From: Curtobacterium salicis
GTDB taxonomy: Bacteria > Actinomycetota > Actinomycetes > Actinomycetales > Microbacteriaceae
Direction of reading: 5' to 3'
Length of the DNA: 64,000 nt
Assembly (NCBI RefSeq): GCF_011759505.1
Contig: NZ_JAAOYO010000004.1
Location: forward strand, 434,001 to 498,000
The position numbers were made by a program, and so were the translations under genes. Shown here one piece after another: positions 26,933 to 37,470 of the stretch (positions are counted from its first letter, which is position 1; every line of letters starts with the position of its first letter). The notes under the pieces were generated by a model. That model was not told the origin of the DNA. It made no database searches and was given only the letters and a program-made list of their open reading frames with translations.

Positions 26933-28641
26933 CCCCGACCGACCGACCGACTCCGAGGTCGCGCCTCCGGCTGGCGCTCACCGCCGCGCTCGCCGCCGCG
27001 ACGCTGCTCGGCGCCACCGCCTGTGCCGCGATCCCCACCGGCGGTCCCGTCCGCTCCGGGCAGTCGATCACCGACGAGTCGCCCACCGGCGGCGTGGACT
27101 ACCGCCCGACCGGCCCCGAGGACGGGGCGGACCAGACCGAGCTCCTCACACAGTTCATCGACGCCGCCACCGGTGCCCAGAACGACTACGCCGTCGCCCG
27201 CGAGTTCCTCAGCAGCGGCTTCTCACAGAAGTGGAACCCACGACAGAGCGTCACCATCCGGCAGGGCGACGGCGAGGTCGAACGGGTCGGCGACCAAGAG
27301 CTCACCTACACGCTGACGGCGAGTGCCTCGGTCGACGCCGACGGCGAGTACACGCAGGCCGTGCGTCCGACGTCCTCGACGCTGACCTTCCAGTTCGTCC
27401 GCGAGGGCGGCCAGTGGCGCATCGCCTACGCCCCCGACGGGATCATCCTCTCGCCCGTCAACTTCACCTCCGTGTTCCAACCGCACGCGCTCTACTTCTA
27501 CGACCCCACCTACCGGTTCCTCGTCCCCGACGAGCGCTGGTTCCTCGCGCGCTCCTCGACCAGCACCCGCATCGTCAGCGCACTGCTCGCCGGCCCCGCC
27601 GAGTGGCTCGAGGGCACCGTCGTCTCGTCGTTCCCCGAGGGCACCCAGCTCTCCCTGAACGCCGTCACCATCGAGAGCGGCAGTGCACAGGTCGACCTGT
27701 CGGGCGAGGCGCTGAAGGCGAACACGGTGGAGAAGGTCCGGATGCGCGAACAGCTCACCGAGTCGCTCTCCTCCGTCGCCACGATCTCCTCGGTCGACCT
27801 CACCGTCGAGGGCGTCCCCGTCCCGTTGCCCGACTCCAGCGGCACGAGCGCGCAGCGGAACCCGGACGTCGACGCCCGGCCCCTCGTCGTGCAGGACGGC
27901 AGCGCCGGCTACGCCACCCCGAGCACCGGGGACGTCACCGCGCTCGGCGGCGGCATGAGCGACCGCATCGCCGGGCTCGAGCCACGATCGCTCGCCCTGT
28001 CCGCGTCCGGCACGGTCGCCGTCGTGGGCAACGACGACGGGGTCTTCGTCGTCCGCACGGGCAAGGACCCGCTGCGCATCGACACCCGCGACGACCTCGT
28101 GCCGCCGACCCTCGACGACCAGGGCTTCGTCTGGGTCGCCGAACGGTCGGACAGCCGGTCGATCACCGCGTACGGGCTCGGCGGCGACCCGCACACGGTC
28201 ACCTCGACGCTCCCCGAGGGGAAGCTGGTGTCCTTCCAGGTGTCCCGGGACTCCACGCGGGCCCTGGCGCTCCTCGACACGGAGGACGGGGCGGCCCTCT
28301 ACGTCGTCGCGATCACCCGAGGGTCCGACCGGGCACCGACCTCGCTCGGCCCGCCCGTCCGGGTCCAGGCGGCGGAGGGCACCCCCGTCGGCGCCACGTG
28401 GGTCGACGAACTCGACGTCGCCTCGGTCGGACGCACCACGGTCGGCTCGAGCGTCGTCCGTACCACCGTCGGCGGGCAGTGGGACACCCTGGCGAAGCCC
28501 GACGGGCGGGCCACCGCGATCGCCGGAGGCAGCGGCAGCGCGCTCCTGCTGCGGAAGTCGGACGGGTCGGTGCTGCAGCTGAACGGCGGTGGGTGGGAGA
28601 CCACCGGCATCGAGGCGCAGGTGCTCGGCGTGCAGCGCTGA
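26929..28641 (+). CDS. lpqB: Lipoprotein LpqB
   Basis: This 570-residue lipoprotein overlaps mtrB by 4 bp (ATGA). The signal peptide (1-31) ends in a lipobox with C32 (LLGATAC). A GerMN domain lies around residues 190-300 (FYDPTYRFLVPDERWFL start) and a beta-propeller-like LpqB domain fills the C-terminal half. It acts on the outer face of the membrane, interacts with the MtrB sensor domain and affects MtrA phosphorylation. Length is usual for the family. Confidence 0.95.
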   Translation: MTPTDRPTPRSRLRLALTAALAAATLLGATACAAIPTGGPVRSGQSITDESPTGGVDYRPTGPEDGADQTELLTQFIDAATGAQNDYAVAREFLSSGFSQKWNPRQSVTIRQGDGEVERVGDQELTYTLTASASVDADGEYTQAVRPTSSTLTFQFVREGGQWRIAYAPDGIILSPVNFTSVFQPHALYFYDPTYRFLVPDERWFLARSSTSTRIVSALLAGPAEWLEGTVVSSFPEGTQLSLNAVTIESGSAQVDLSGEALKANTVEKVRMREQLTESLSSVATISSVDLTVEGVPVPLPDSSGTSAQRNPDVDARPLVVQDGSAGYATPSTGDVTALGGGMSDRIAGLEPRSLALSASGTVAVVGNDDGVFVVRTGKDPLRIDTRDDLVPPTLDDQGFVWVAERSDSRSITAYGLGGDPHTVTSTLPEGKLVSFQVSRDSTRALALLDTEDGAALYVVAITRGSDRAPTSLGPPVRVQAAEGTPVGATWVDELDVASVGRTTVGSSVVRTTVGGQWDTLAKPDGRATAIAGGSGSALLLRKSDGSVLQLNGGGWETTGIEAQVLGVQR

Positions 28642-28670
28642 GGGCGGGCGCGCCGTGCTCCGGCGGCGGC

Positions 28671-28742
28671 GCTCGTCCGCAGCGCCCGTCCTCCACAGCG
28701 CTCGTCCTCCACAGGCGGCACGGACCGGAGGCTCGTCCACAG
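28671..28742. repeat. Four near-copies of a 12-15-bp unit ahead of comF
   Basis: GCTCGTCCGCAG (28671), GCCCGTCCTCCACAG (28684), GCTCGTCCTCCACAG (28700) and GCTCGTCCACAG (28731) fill the 150-bp gap between lpqB and comF. Three end in TCCACAG, loosely like half of a DnaA box. The function is unknown. Confidence 0.65.
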
Positions 28743-28791
28743 TCCGTCCGGTCGGCCTGCGTCCGGCTCAGCGGCCCGGGACGATCGGTGC

Positions 28792-29517
28792 ATGGCAACG
28801 CTCCCCGTCCCCCTGGCACCCCCGATCACCTCCGCGGATGCCGACCGTCCCTGGCTCGACGCGTGCTCGTCGGTCCTCGCCCTGTTCCTGCCCGTCGAGT
28901 GCGTCGGATGCGGCGCATCGGACCGCGCGCTCTGTCGCCGCTGCCGGCGGACACTCGACGCGCTCCCGGGTCGCACGCGGCTCGTGGGCGGCGTCCGCCT
29001 CGACGCCGCCCACGAGTACGACGGTCTGGTCCGGACCCTGGTGCTCGAGTGGAAGCTGCGCGGACGGGTGGACGTCGTCCGCGACCTCACCGGGCGCACC
29101 GCAACGCTCGTGCGGGCAGCGCTCGCCGCGGCACCGGACGGCGCGGTGGTCCTCCGCGTCCCACCCTCGGTCCGCGGGCACCGGCAGCGCGGCTTCGACC
29201 CGGTCGTGACGGTGCTGCGCCGGGCCGGTGTCCGCCGTTCCCGCACGCTCCGGCGAGTGGCACCACCGATCGGCACCGCGCCTCCCGGCAACCTGCCGGG
29301 CGGGACGACCGGTCACGGACAGAAGGAGCGGAACGCGCTCGAACGGGTCGCGGCCACCGTCGGGACCCTCGTCGCCGAGGACGTCGCGGGGCGTGACGTC
29401 GTGCTCGTGGACGACGTCGTGACCACCGGCGTGACGATGGCAGAGGCCGTCCGTGCCGTCCGTGCCGCGGGTGGGCGTGTGGTCCGGTGCGTGGCCGTCG
29501 CCACGGTGGAGGTGTGA
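28792..29517 (+). CDS. comF: ComF family phosphoribosyltransferase-like protein
   Basis: This 241-residue protein has the ComF layout. An N-terminal zinc ribbon (CVGCGASDRALCRRC) is followed by an amphipathic linker (LVRTLVLEWKLRGR), and a PRTase domain has the PRPP-binding motif VVLVDDVVTTGVTM at about residues 202-215. In naturally competent bacteria ComF helps import or process transforming DNA; in actinobacteria the role is unproven. Rv3242c is the M. tuberculosis equivalent, also between lpqB and hpf. Confidence 0.9.
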   Translation: MATLPVPLAPPITSADADRPWLDACSSVLALFLPVECVGCGASDRALCRRCRRTLDALPGRTRLVGGVRLDAAHEYDGLVRTLVLEWKLRGRVDVVRDLTGRTATLVRAALAAAPDGAVVLRVPPSVRGHRQRGFDPVVTVLRRAGVRRSRTLRRVAPPIGTAPPGNLPGGTTGHGQKERNALERVAATVGTLVAEDVAGRDVVLVDDVVTTGVTMAEAVRAVRAAGGRVVRCVAVATVEV

Positions 29518-29721
29518 GCCGTGTCCCGCGATTGGAGCGACGGCGGGTCCGACCAGGACGAGTGCGGGAACGCCGAGGTGGGCGTCCGCTGGGCATCCGG
29601 TGGAGGTCTCCGGCACGCGGGCTCCCTCGGGCACGGGCAGAGGCCGCAGGGTCTAGCCTCGCGGCAAGGCGTTGGTGTTCGCCGGACGGAGGCGAACCGC
29701 CGAGTGTGGATGGGAGCCGCC

Positions 29722-30444
29722 ATGGACGTGACGATCACGGGCCGCAACGTCGGGGTCACCGACCGATTCCGGGCCTACGTGGAGCAGAAGTCCGAGAAGA
29801 TCGACGTGCTCGCCGACCGGGCCCTCGCGTTCGAGGTGCGGGTGAGCCGGCACCACGAGAAGAGCAGCGGCGCGCAGGGCGAGGACCGCGTCGAACTGAC
29901 GCTCATCGGGCCCGGACCGCTGGTCCGTGCCGAGTCTGCGGCGTCGGACAAGTACGCCGCCTTCGACCTGGCGTTCGCGCGCATCGCCGAGCGCCTGCGT
30001 CGGGCACGCGACCGCAAGAAGGTGCACCGCGGACGTCACCGTCCGACCTCCGTGGCCGAGGCTTCGGGTGCGGCGTTCGAGGGCATGGGCGTGGAGCCCG
30101 CCGACGGCAAGCTCATCGAGGAGGTCGCCACCGGTGCCGTCCCCGTGGTCGACGCCGACCAGGGAACCGAGCGCGAGGACGAGGACGCGGCGTACTCGCC
30201 GGTCGTCATCCGGCAGAAGGTCTTCGAAGCCGCCCCGATGACGGTGGACGACGCGCTGTACCACATGGAGCTCGTCGGGCACGACTTCTACCTCTTCGTC
30301 GACTCCGAGACCCACCGTCCGAGCGTCGTCTACCGCCGCAAGGGCTGGGACTACGGCGTGATCGGCATCGACGAGAACCCGGGCGCCGACGCCCGGGGGA
30401 GCGAGCACGTCCTCGTTGAGGAGTCCGCGCCCGCCACCGCCTAG
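29722..30444 (+). CDS. hpf: Long-form ribosome hibernation promoting factor
   Basis: This 240-residue protein has an N-terminal S30AE/YfiA domain (1-105, MDVTITGRNVGVTDRF; ending in basic KKVHRGRHRP). A variable acidic linker follows, then the C-terminal dimerisation domain (about 180-230, VIRQKVFEAAPMTVDDALYH and YRRKGWDYGVI) that lets long HPF join two 70S ribosomes into 100S particles. The ATG at 29722 is the family start; an ATG four codons upstream is a possible alternative. A -10-like TAGCCT lies near 29654, so a leader of about 60 bases is likely. Confidence 0.95.
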   Translation: MDVTITGRNVGVTDRFRAYVEQKSEKIDVLADRALAFEVRVSRHHEKSSGAQGEDRVELTLIGPGPLVRAESAASDKYAAFDLAFARIAERLRRARDRKKVHRGRHRPTSVAEASGAAFEGMGVEPADGKLIEEVATGAVPVVDADQGTEREDEDAAYSPVVIRQKVFEAAPMTVDDALYHMELVGHDFYLFVDSETHRPSVVYRRKGWDYGVIGIDENPGADARGSEHVLVEESAPATA

Positions 30445-30464
30445 CCGGCGGATCGCACCACCTC

Positions 30465-30501
30465 CGAGTGCGCACGGTCCCTCCGGGGTCGTGCGCACTC
30501 G
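30465..30501. terminator. Terminator after hpf
   Basis: Perfect 12-bp arms CGAGTGCGCACG (30465-30476) and its complement (30490-30501) with a 13-base loop, followed by TGTTGCT. It separates hpf from secA. Confidence 0.75.
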
Positions 30502-30593
30502 TGTTGCTCCCAGCGCCGGACGTCGGTGGGTTGCTAGCATGACTGGCTGATCGGGCGCGTCGACCGCGCACGACGACTTCGTAAGGAGCTCAC

Positions 30594-33377
<2,784 letters not shown>

Positions 33378-33393
33378 CGCGCAGCGCCGTCGT

Positions 33394-33433
33394 GACGGGA
33401 GGCTCGGTACCAGCTGGTACCGGGCCTCCCGTC
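33394..33433. terminator. Bidirectional terminator, secA / Rv3235-type
   Basis: Arms of 18 bp beginning GACGGGAGGC and ending GCCTCCCGTC, with a single mismatch and the loop AGCT, sit between two convergent genes. Confidence 0.8.
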
Positions 33434-33441
33434 CGTCGTCG

Positions 33442-33927
33442 TCAGAGCATGCCGATGGCGGTCGCCCGCCACCGCCCCTTCCGCTCCTCGAGGCGGATGG
33501 CGACCGCACGCGCGTGACTGCGGGTGTGCACGACCACAGCGGCTTCGGCGACCCCGTCCCGCGGACGGCTCACGACGACGCCGCCCACGTGGATCACCGG
33601 GCGGTGACGACGGCGGCGCGCTGCCGACCGCGCACGTGCCGCGAGAGCTGCACGGTGCTGCAGATGGCGTTGGACCTCCTCCGTGATCCACCGCGAGATC
33701 GTCTCGACCTCTCGAGCTCCGGTGAGGATCTCGGCGACGCAGAGCGCCAGCGAGCGGGCGGTCTCTCCGGGGTCCGGCAGAGCCGGTGATGGCGCCGCCG
33801 GCGGACCGTTCTCGTGCTGCTCGTCGTGTCCCGCATGCTCGGCGTGCTCGTCTCGGCGGCGCTCCAGCCCCTCGTCCACGTCCTGTGCGTGCGGCTCGTC
33901 ATCGATCCGTCGTGCGCTCTCCGCCAC
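33442..33927 (-). CDS. Rv3235 family protein
   Basis: This 161-residue protein has an acidic, His-rich disordered N-terminus (1-50) and a folded C-terminal region with ARSLALCVAEILTGAREVET, a basic stretch (RARSAARRRRHRP) and a beta-rich end. This matches the actinobacterial Rv3235 family found between secA and pdtaS. Function is unknown; it has no membrane segment. It reads toward secA. Confidence 0.8.
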   Translation of the reverse strand: MAESARRIDDEPHAQDVDEGLERRRDEHAEHAGHDEQHENGPPAAPSPALPDPGETARSLALCVAEILTGAREVETISRWITEEVQRHLQHRAALAARARSAARRRRHRPVIHVGGVVVSRPRDGVAEAAVVVHTRSHARAVAIRLEERKGRWRATAIGML

Positions 33928-34049
33928 CCCGGCCCCTTTCGTCAGGCTGAGCGTAGGGTCCGTGGAACATCACATACGGCTGGATTCGGGGACCTGTGGA
34001 GAGCTTCGAGTTGTCCACAACGGCGACCGGACCTCTGATGGGCCGCGCC

Positions 34050-34055
34050 TAGACT
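34050..34055 (+). promoter_or_regulatory. Candidate -10 element of a leaderless pdtaS transcript
   Basis: TAGACT lies 6 bases before the GTG at 34062 with no Shine-Dalgarno sequence between. Confidence 0.5.
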
Positions 34056-34061
34056 TGTCGG

Positions 34062-35558
34062 GTGTCGACCCTCAGTGACCTCGTCCTCGCGCAAGGCCGT
34101 TCCTCCGAAGCCGACGTCGAGTGGCTGCACCTGCTCGTCGGGGACTGGCAGCTGCTCGCCGACCTGTCCTTCGCAGACATGGTGCTGTGGGTGCCGACCA
34201 AGGACGACTCGACCTTCGTGGCGGTGGCGCACGCACGCCCGTCCTCGGCGGCGACGCTGTTCTACCGCGACATCGTCGGGCAGGAGATCCGCGAAGAGTG
34301 GCGTGACCAGGTGACGCAGAGCTTCACGGGGAGTCGTGTGGTCGACTCCGCCGAGCCCGACTGGTACGAGGACACCCCGACCCGTGTCCGTGCGATCCCG
34401 GTGCTCCGCCGCCTCACCGCGAAGAGCGCGCAGACCACCGACCGCCCGATCGCGGTGGTCACCCGGCACTCGAACCAGGACGAGTCACGCACGCCGAGCC
34501 GGCAGGAACTCAACTTCACGGCCAGCGCGAACGACCTGTTCGGCATGATCGCCACCGGGGACTTCCCGGACCTCGGCGCCCCGGCCGGGCCCCGACGTGG
34601 TGCGCCGCGTGCCAGCGACGGACTGCTCCGTCTCGACACCGACGGCGTCGTGACGTTCGCCAGCCCGAACGGCCTCAGCGCCTTCAACCGGATGGGCTTC
34701 GACGGCGAACTCGAGCGGAAGTCCCTCGCCGAGGTCACCACCGAGCTCCTCGGCGCGCAGCTGGACGTCGACGAGTCCCTGCCGCTCGTCGTCACCGGAC
34801 GGGCGCCGTGGCGGGCCGACATCGAGGCGAAGGGCGTCACGGTGACGCTCCGCTCGATCCCGCTCCGCGACCACGGTGAGCGCATCGGGGCCGTCGTGCT
34901 CTGCCGTGACGTGACCGAGATGCGTCACCAGGAGCGCGAACTCATCACCAAGGACGCGACGATCCGCGAGATCCACCACCGGGTGAAGAACAACCTGCAG
35001 ACGGTCGCGTCCCTCCTCCGGATCCAGGCGCGCCGCACCCACTCGGACGAGGCTCGGACGTCGCTGCAGAACGCGATGCGTCGAGTCGCGGCGATCGCCG
35101 TCGTCCACGACACCCTCTCGACCGGACTCAGCCAGACCGTCGACTTCGACGAGGTGTTCGACTCCGTCCTCAAGCTCGTCACCGAGGTCGCCGCCTCGCA
35201 CAACACGACGGTGCACCCGAAGAAGACGGGGGAGTTCGGCGTGCTCCCGTCAGAGGCGGCGACCCCGCTCGCCCTCGGGCTGACGGAACTCGTCACGAAC
35301 GCGGTCGAGCACGGGTTGGACGGCCGCGACGGCGAGGTCGAGATCGTCGCGAACCGGCACGAGGACCACATCGAGATCCAGGTGCGTGACAACGGCGTCG
35401 GTCTGCCGGAGGGCAAGGTCGGTTCCGGCCTCGGCACCCAGATCGTCCGGACGCTCATCCAGGGCGAGCTCGGCGGCACGATCGACTGGCACACCCTGAC
35501 CGGCAGTGGCACCGAGGTCACGATCTCGATCCCGTTCCGCTGGCTCACCGCGGGCTGA
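34062..35558 (+). CDS. pdtaS: PdtaS-type sensor histidine kinase
   Basis: This 498-residue soluble kinase has an N-terminal GAF-like domain (1-150), a PAS domain (about 185-290) and a HisKA_2 domain whose phospho-acceptor lies in EIHHRVKNNLQ (His305/306). An HWE/HATPase domain with NAVEHGLDGR (N box) and GSGLGTQIV completes it. There is no membrane helix. In mycobacteria PdtaS phosphorylates the RNA-binding antiterminator PdtaR and responds to nitric oxide or copper. The cognate PdtaR gene is not in this window. It lies close to whiB1, as in M. tuberculosis. Confidence 0.92.
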   Translation: MSTLSDLVLAQGRSSEADVEWLHLLVGDWQLLADLSFADMVLWVPTKDDSTFVAVAHARPSSAATLFYRDIVGQEIREEWRDQVTQSFTGSRVVDSAEPDWYEDTPTRVRAIPVLRRLTAKSAQTTDRPIAVVTRHSNQDESRTPSRQELNFTASANDLFGMIATGDFPDLGAPAGPRRGAPRASDGLLRLDTDGVVTFASPNGLSAFNRMGFDGELERKSLAEVTTELLGAQLDVDESLPLVVTGRAPWRADIEAKGVTVTLRSIPLRDHGERIGAVVLCRDVTEMRHQERELITKDATIREIHHRVKNNLQTVASLLRIQARRTHSDEARTSLQNAMRRVAAIAVVHDTLSTGLSQTVDFDEVFDSVLKLVTEVAASHNTTVHPKKTGEFGVLPSEAATPLALGLTELVTNAVEHGLDGRDGEVEIVANRHEDHIEIQVRDNGVGLPEGKVGSGLGTQIVRTLIQGELGGTIDWHTLTGSGTEVTISIPFRWLTAG

Positions 35559-35569
35559 ACGGCTCGCGA

Positions 35570-35631
35570 GACACCGGTGTCGCTCGGACGAGCCGCGGGA
35601 AGACGCGGTGTGACCGGCGGACACCGGTGTC
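35570..35631. repeat. Two identical 12-bp palindromes
   Basis: GACACCGGTGTC occurs at 35570-35581 and 35620-35631, exactly 50 bp apart, in the gap after the kinase gene. A 50-bp spacing is close to five helical turns, as for paired operators, but no promoter is evident here. Confidence 0.6.
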
Positions 35632-35691
35632 CAGCGGGCTCCGACCGAGGTGCGCTGCGCGTCGCGGCGACGCCCGGTGCGACGACGCGGG

Positions 35692-35738
35692 CACGACGAC
35701 GCCCGCCGGCCCCGAGGGGCACGGCGGGCGTCGTCGTG
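35692..35738. terminator. Bidirectional terminator, pdtaS / whiB1
   Basis: Perfect 17-bp arms starting CACGACGACGCCC (35692-35708) and the complement (35722-35738) lie between two convergent genes; a strong intrinsic terminator for both. Confidence 0.8.
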
Positions 35739-35757
35739 TGCTGTCAGTCCTGCTGCG

Positions 35758-36006
35758 TCAGGAGGCGCGGCGAGCGCGGGCAGCGCGGCGCTTGAGTGCG
35801 CGCCGCTCGTCCTCGCTGAGGCCACCCCAGACTCCGGAGTCCTGGTTGTTCTCGAGTGCGTACTGGAGGCACATCTCGGTCACGGTGCAGCGAGCACAGA
35901 CCGACTTGGCCTTCTCGATCTGGTCGACGGCCGGGCCGGTGTTCCCGACGGGGAAGAAGAGCTCGGGGTCCGCGGTGAGGCAGGCTGCCTGGTCACGCCA
36001 ATCCAT
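35758..36006 (-). CDS. whiB1: WhiB1-type iron-sulfur regulator
   Basis: This 82-residue Wbl protein has C9, C37, C40 and C46 as cluster ligands, the turn GVWGG at 58-62 and a basic end (RRALKRRAARARRAS). Length and the block MDWRDQAACLTADPELFFP are typical of WhiB1, an essential nitric-oxide-sensing protein that binds the housekeeping sigma factor in mycobacteria. Its position beside a pdtaS-like gene matches Rv3219-Rv3220c. Confidence 0.93.
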   Translation of the reverse strand: MDWRDQAACLTADPELFFPVGNTGPAVDQIEKAKSVCARCTVTEMCLQYALENNQDSGVWGGLSEDERRALKRRAARARRAS

Positions 36007-36224
36007 GTGGTGGTGCTCCTTGCGTTAGATGCTCGAACGGCAGGCCGGGGCCGTGATTCGGGGGATCGGGACTCTGCACATGCTCATGTGACGTACGGGA
36101 GGCTTCCTGTGGGGAGGAGCCCGCTCGGGGAGAGTTCGACGCCCGCAGAACGCTCGGGGGAGGAGCGTCGAACCACGGGAGACGCACACCACATCGTGCC
36201 GTCCAAACGACCTCGAACATCGTT

Positions 36225-36238
36225 CCATACTGGTATGG
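36225..36238. promoter_or_regulatory. Operator-like inverted repeat between whiB1 and a membrane gene
   Basis: CCATAC, two bases and GTATGG make an inverted repeat in the 265-bp divergent gap (36007-36271). It lies 34 bp before the GTG of the rightward gene. No experimental binding protein is implied. Confidence 0.4.
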
Positions 36239-36271
36239 CCAAATCAAGGGTTTCACTGCTGGAGGATCGCT

Positions 36272-36691
36272 GTGCCTGACACCACTCCGGACGACCAGGT
36301 CGTCCCCCGGGGGCGGCCCGCTGCGCTCCTCGTGCTCATCGTCGTCGTCGGACTCGAGTTCCTGGCGATGGCAGCGGTGACCGTCTTCCTGCTCGTCGAG
36401 CTGCTCACGGCGGCCGCAGCGAACGTCGCCTCGGCCATCGCACTCGTCGTCCTGGCCGTCCTCGCCACCGTGTGGCTCGGCGCGATGCTCGCCGGGCTCC
36501 GCCGTGGCCGGGCCTGGGTCCGGAGCGGCATCATCGTCTGGCAGGTGCTGCAGGGAGCCCTGGCGATCGGTGCGTTCCAGGGCGCGTCGCGCGTTCCTGC
36601 TGTCGGGTGGGCGCTGCTCATCCCCGCGCTCCTCGCGATCACGCTGGTCCTGTCCAAGTCGGTGACCGCTGCCCTCGTACGACGCGACTGA
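36272..36691 (+). CDS. Small membrane protein, unknown
   Basis: This 139-residue protein has four hydrophobic helices (about 18-42, 46-70, 83-105 and 110-130), an Arg/Gly N-terminus and no recognisable motif. GGAGG stands 6 bases before the GTG start. It is divergent from whiB1 and convergent with bcp. It resembles many short actinobacterial DUF-type membrane proteins; no function can be given. Confidence 0.7.
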   Translation: MPDTTPDDQVVPRGRPAALLVLIVVVGLEFLAMAAVTVFLLVELLTAAAANVASAIALVVLAVLATVWLGAMLAGLRRGRAWVRSGIIVWQVLQGALAIGAFQGASRVPAVGWALLIPALLAITLVLSKSVTAALVRRD

Positions 36692-36713
36692 CGTCCCCCG
36701 ATGTCGTACGAGG
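36673..36713. terminator. Inverted repeat between convergent genes
   Basis: Perfect 11-bp arms CCTCGTACGAC (36673-36683) and complement (36703-36713) with a 19-base loop; the left arm overlaps the last codons of the membrane gene. Confidence 0.55.
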
Positions 36714-36729
36714 ACCGACTCCGGCGGGG

Positions 36730-37200
36730 TCAGACCAGCCCGAGCTTCTTCCGCAGGCTCGCCACGTGGCCGGTGGCCTTGACGTTGTAGAGCGGCAGCT
36801 GGACCGCGCCGTCCTCGGCGACGACGATCGTGGACCGGATGGTGCCGGTCACGATCTTGCCGTAGTTGTTCTTCTCGCCCCAGGCGCCGTAGGCCCGGTG
36901 GACGGCGAGGTCCGGGTCGCTGAGCAGGGGGAAGCTCAGCGCCTGCTCGTGGTGGAAGCGCTGCAGGGCGGGCAGGTCGTCCTTCGAGACGCCCAGCACC
37001 TCGTAGCCGGCAGCCTGCAGGGAGGACATGTTGTCGCGGAAGTCGCAGGCCTCGGTCGTGCACCCCGGGGTGGAGGCCGCAGGGTAGAAGTACACGATGA
37101 CCTTGCGTCCGCGCAGGTCGGCGAGCGAGTGCTCGGTACCGTCCTGGTCGGGGAGGGTGAAGTCGGGGGCGGTGTCGCCGGCGGCGAGACGGTCGCTCAA
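36730..37200 (-). CDS. bcp: Thioredoxin-dependent peroxiredoxin (Bcp/PrxQ)
   Basis: This 156-residue cytosolic peroxidase reduces hydroperoxides with electrons from thioredoxin. The active-site block is YPAASTPGCTTEACDFRDN with peroxidatic C47 and resolving C52, the atypical two-Cys pattern of PrxQ. The region FPLLSDPDLAVHRAYGAWG is also conserved. Length is typical. It reads away from the tRNA gene; 112 bp separate the two. Confidence 0.95.
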   Translation of the reverse strand: MSDRLAAGDTAPDFTLPDQDGTEHSLADLRGRKVIVYFYPAASTPGCTTEACDFRDNMSSLQAAGYEVLGVSKDDLPALQRFHHEQALSFPLLSDPDLAVHRAYGAWGEKNNYGKIVTGTIRSTIVVAEDGAVQLPLYNVKATGHVASLRKKLGLV

Positions 37201-37312
37201 GTGGGGCTCCTGTTCGTTCGGCGCCCCGAGTGGTCAAGGGCACGCAGAAGTCATGCTATTGTTGATTCCCGTCGCGGGGCGCACGCCGAAGCGGCAAGAC
37301 AACTCCACACAC

Positions 37313-37388
<76 letters not shown>

Positions 37389-37401
37389 GAAGTCCAGATG
37401 A

Positions 37402-37436
37402 GGCCCGGGATCGCGAAAGCGGTCCCGGGCCTTTTC
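37402..37436. terminator. Terminator downstream of tRNA-Lys
   Basis: Arms GGCCCGGGATCGC and GCGGTCCCGGGCC with a GAAA loop, then TTTTCT; a textbook intrinsic terminator. If attL ends in the tRNA, this hairpin is brought by the phage and also stops integrase-side transcription. Confidence 0.85.
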
Positions 37437-37470
37437 TCGTTGGGCCAACGGAAACCCAACGCTTTCGGCG

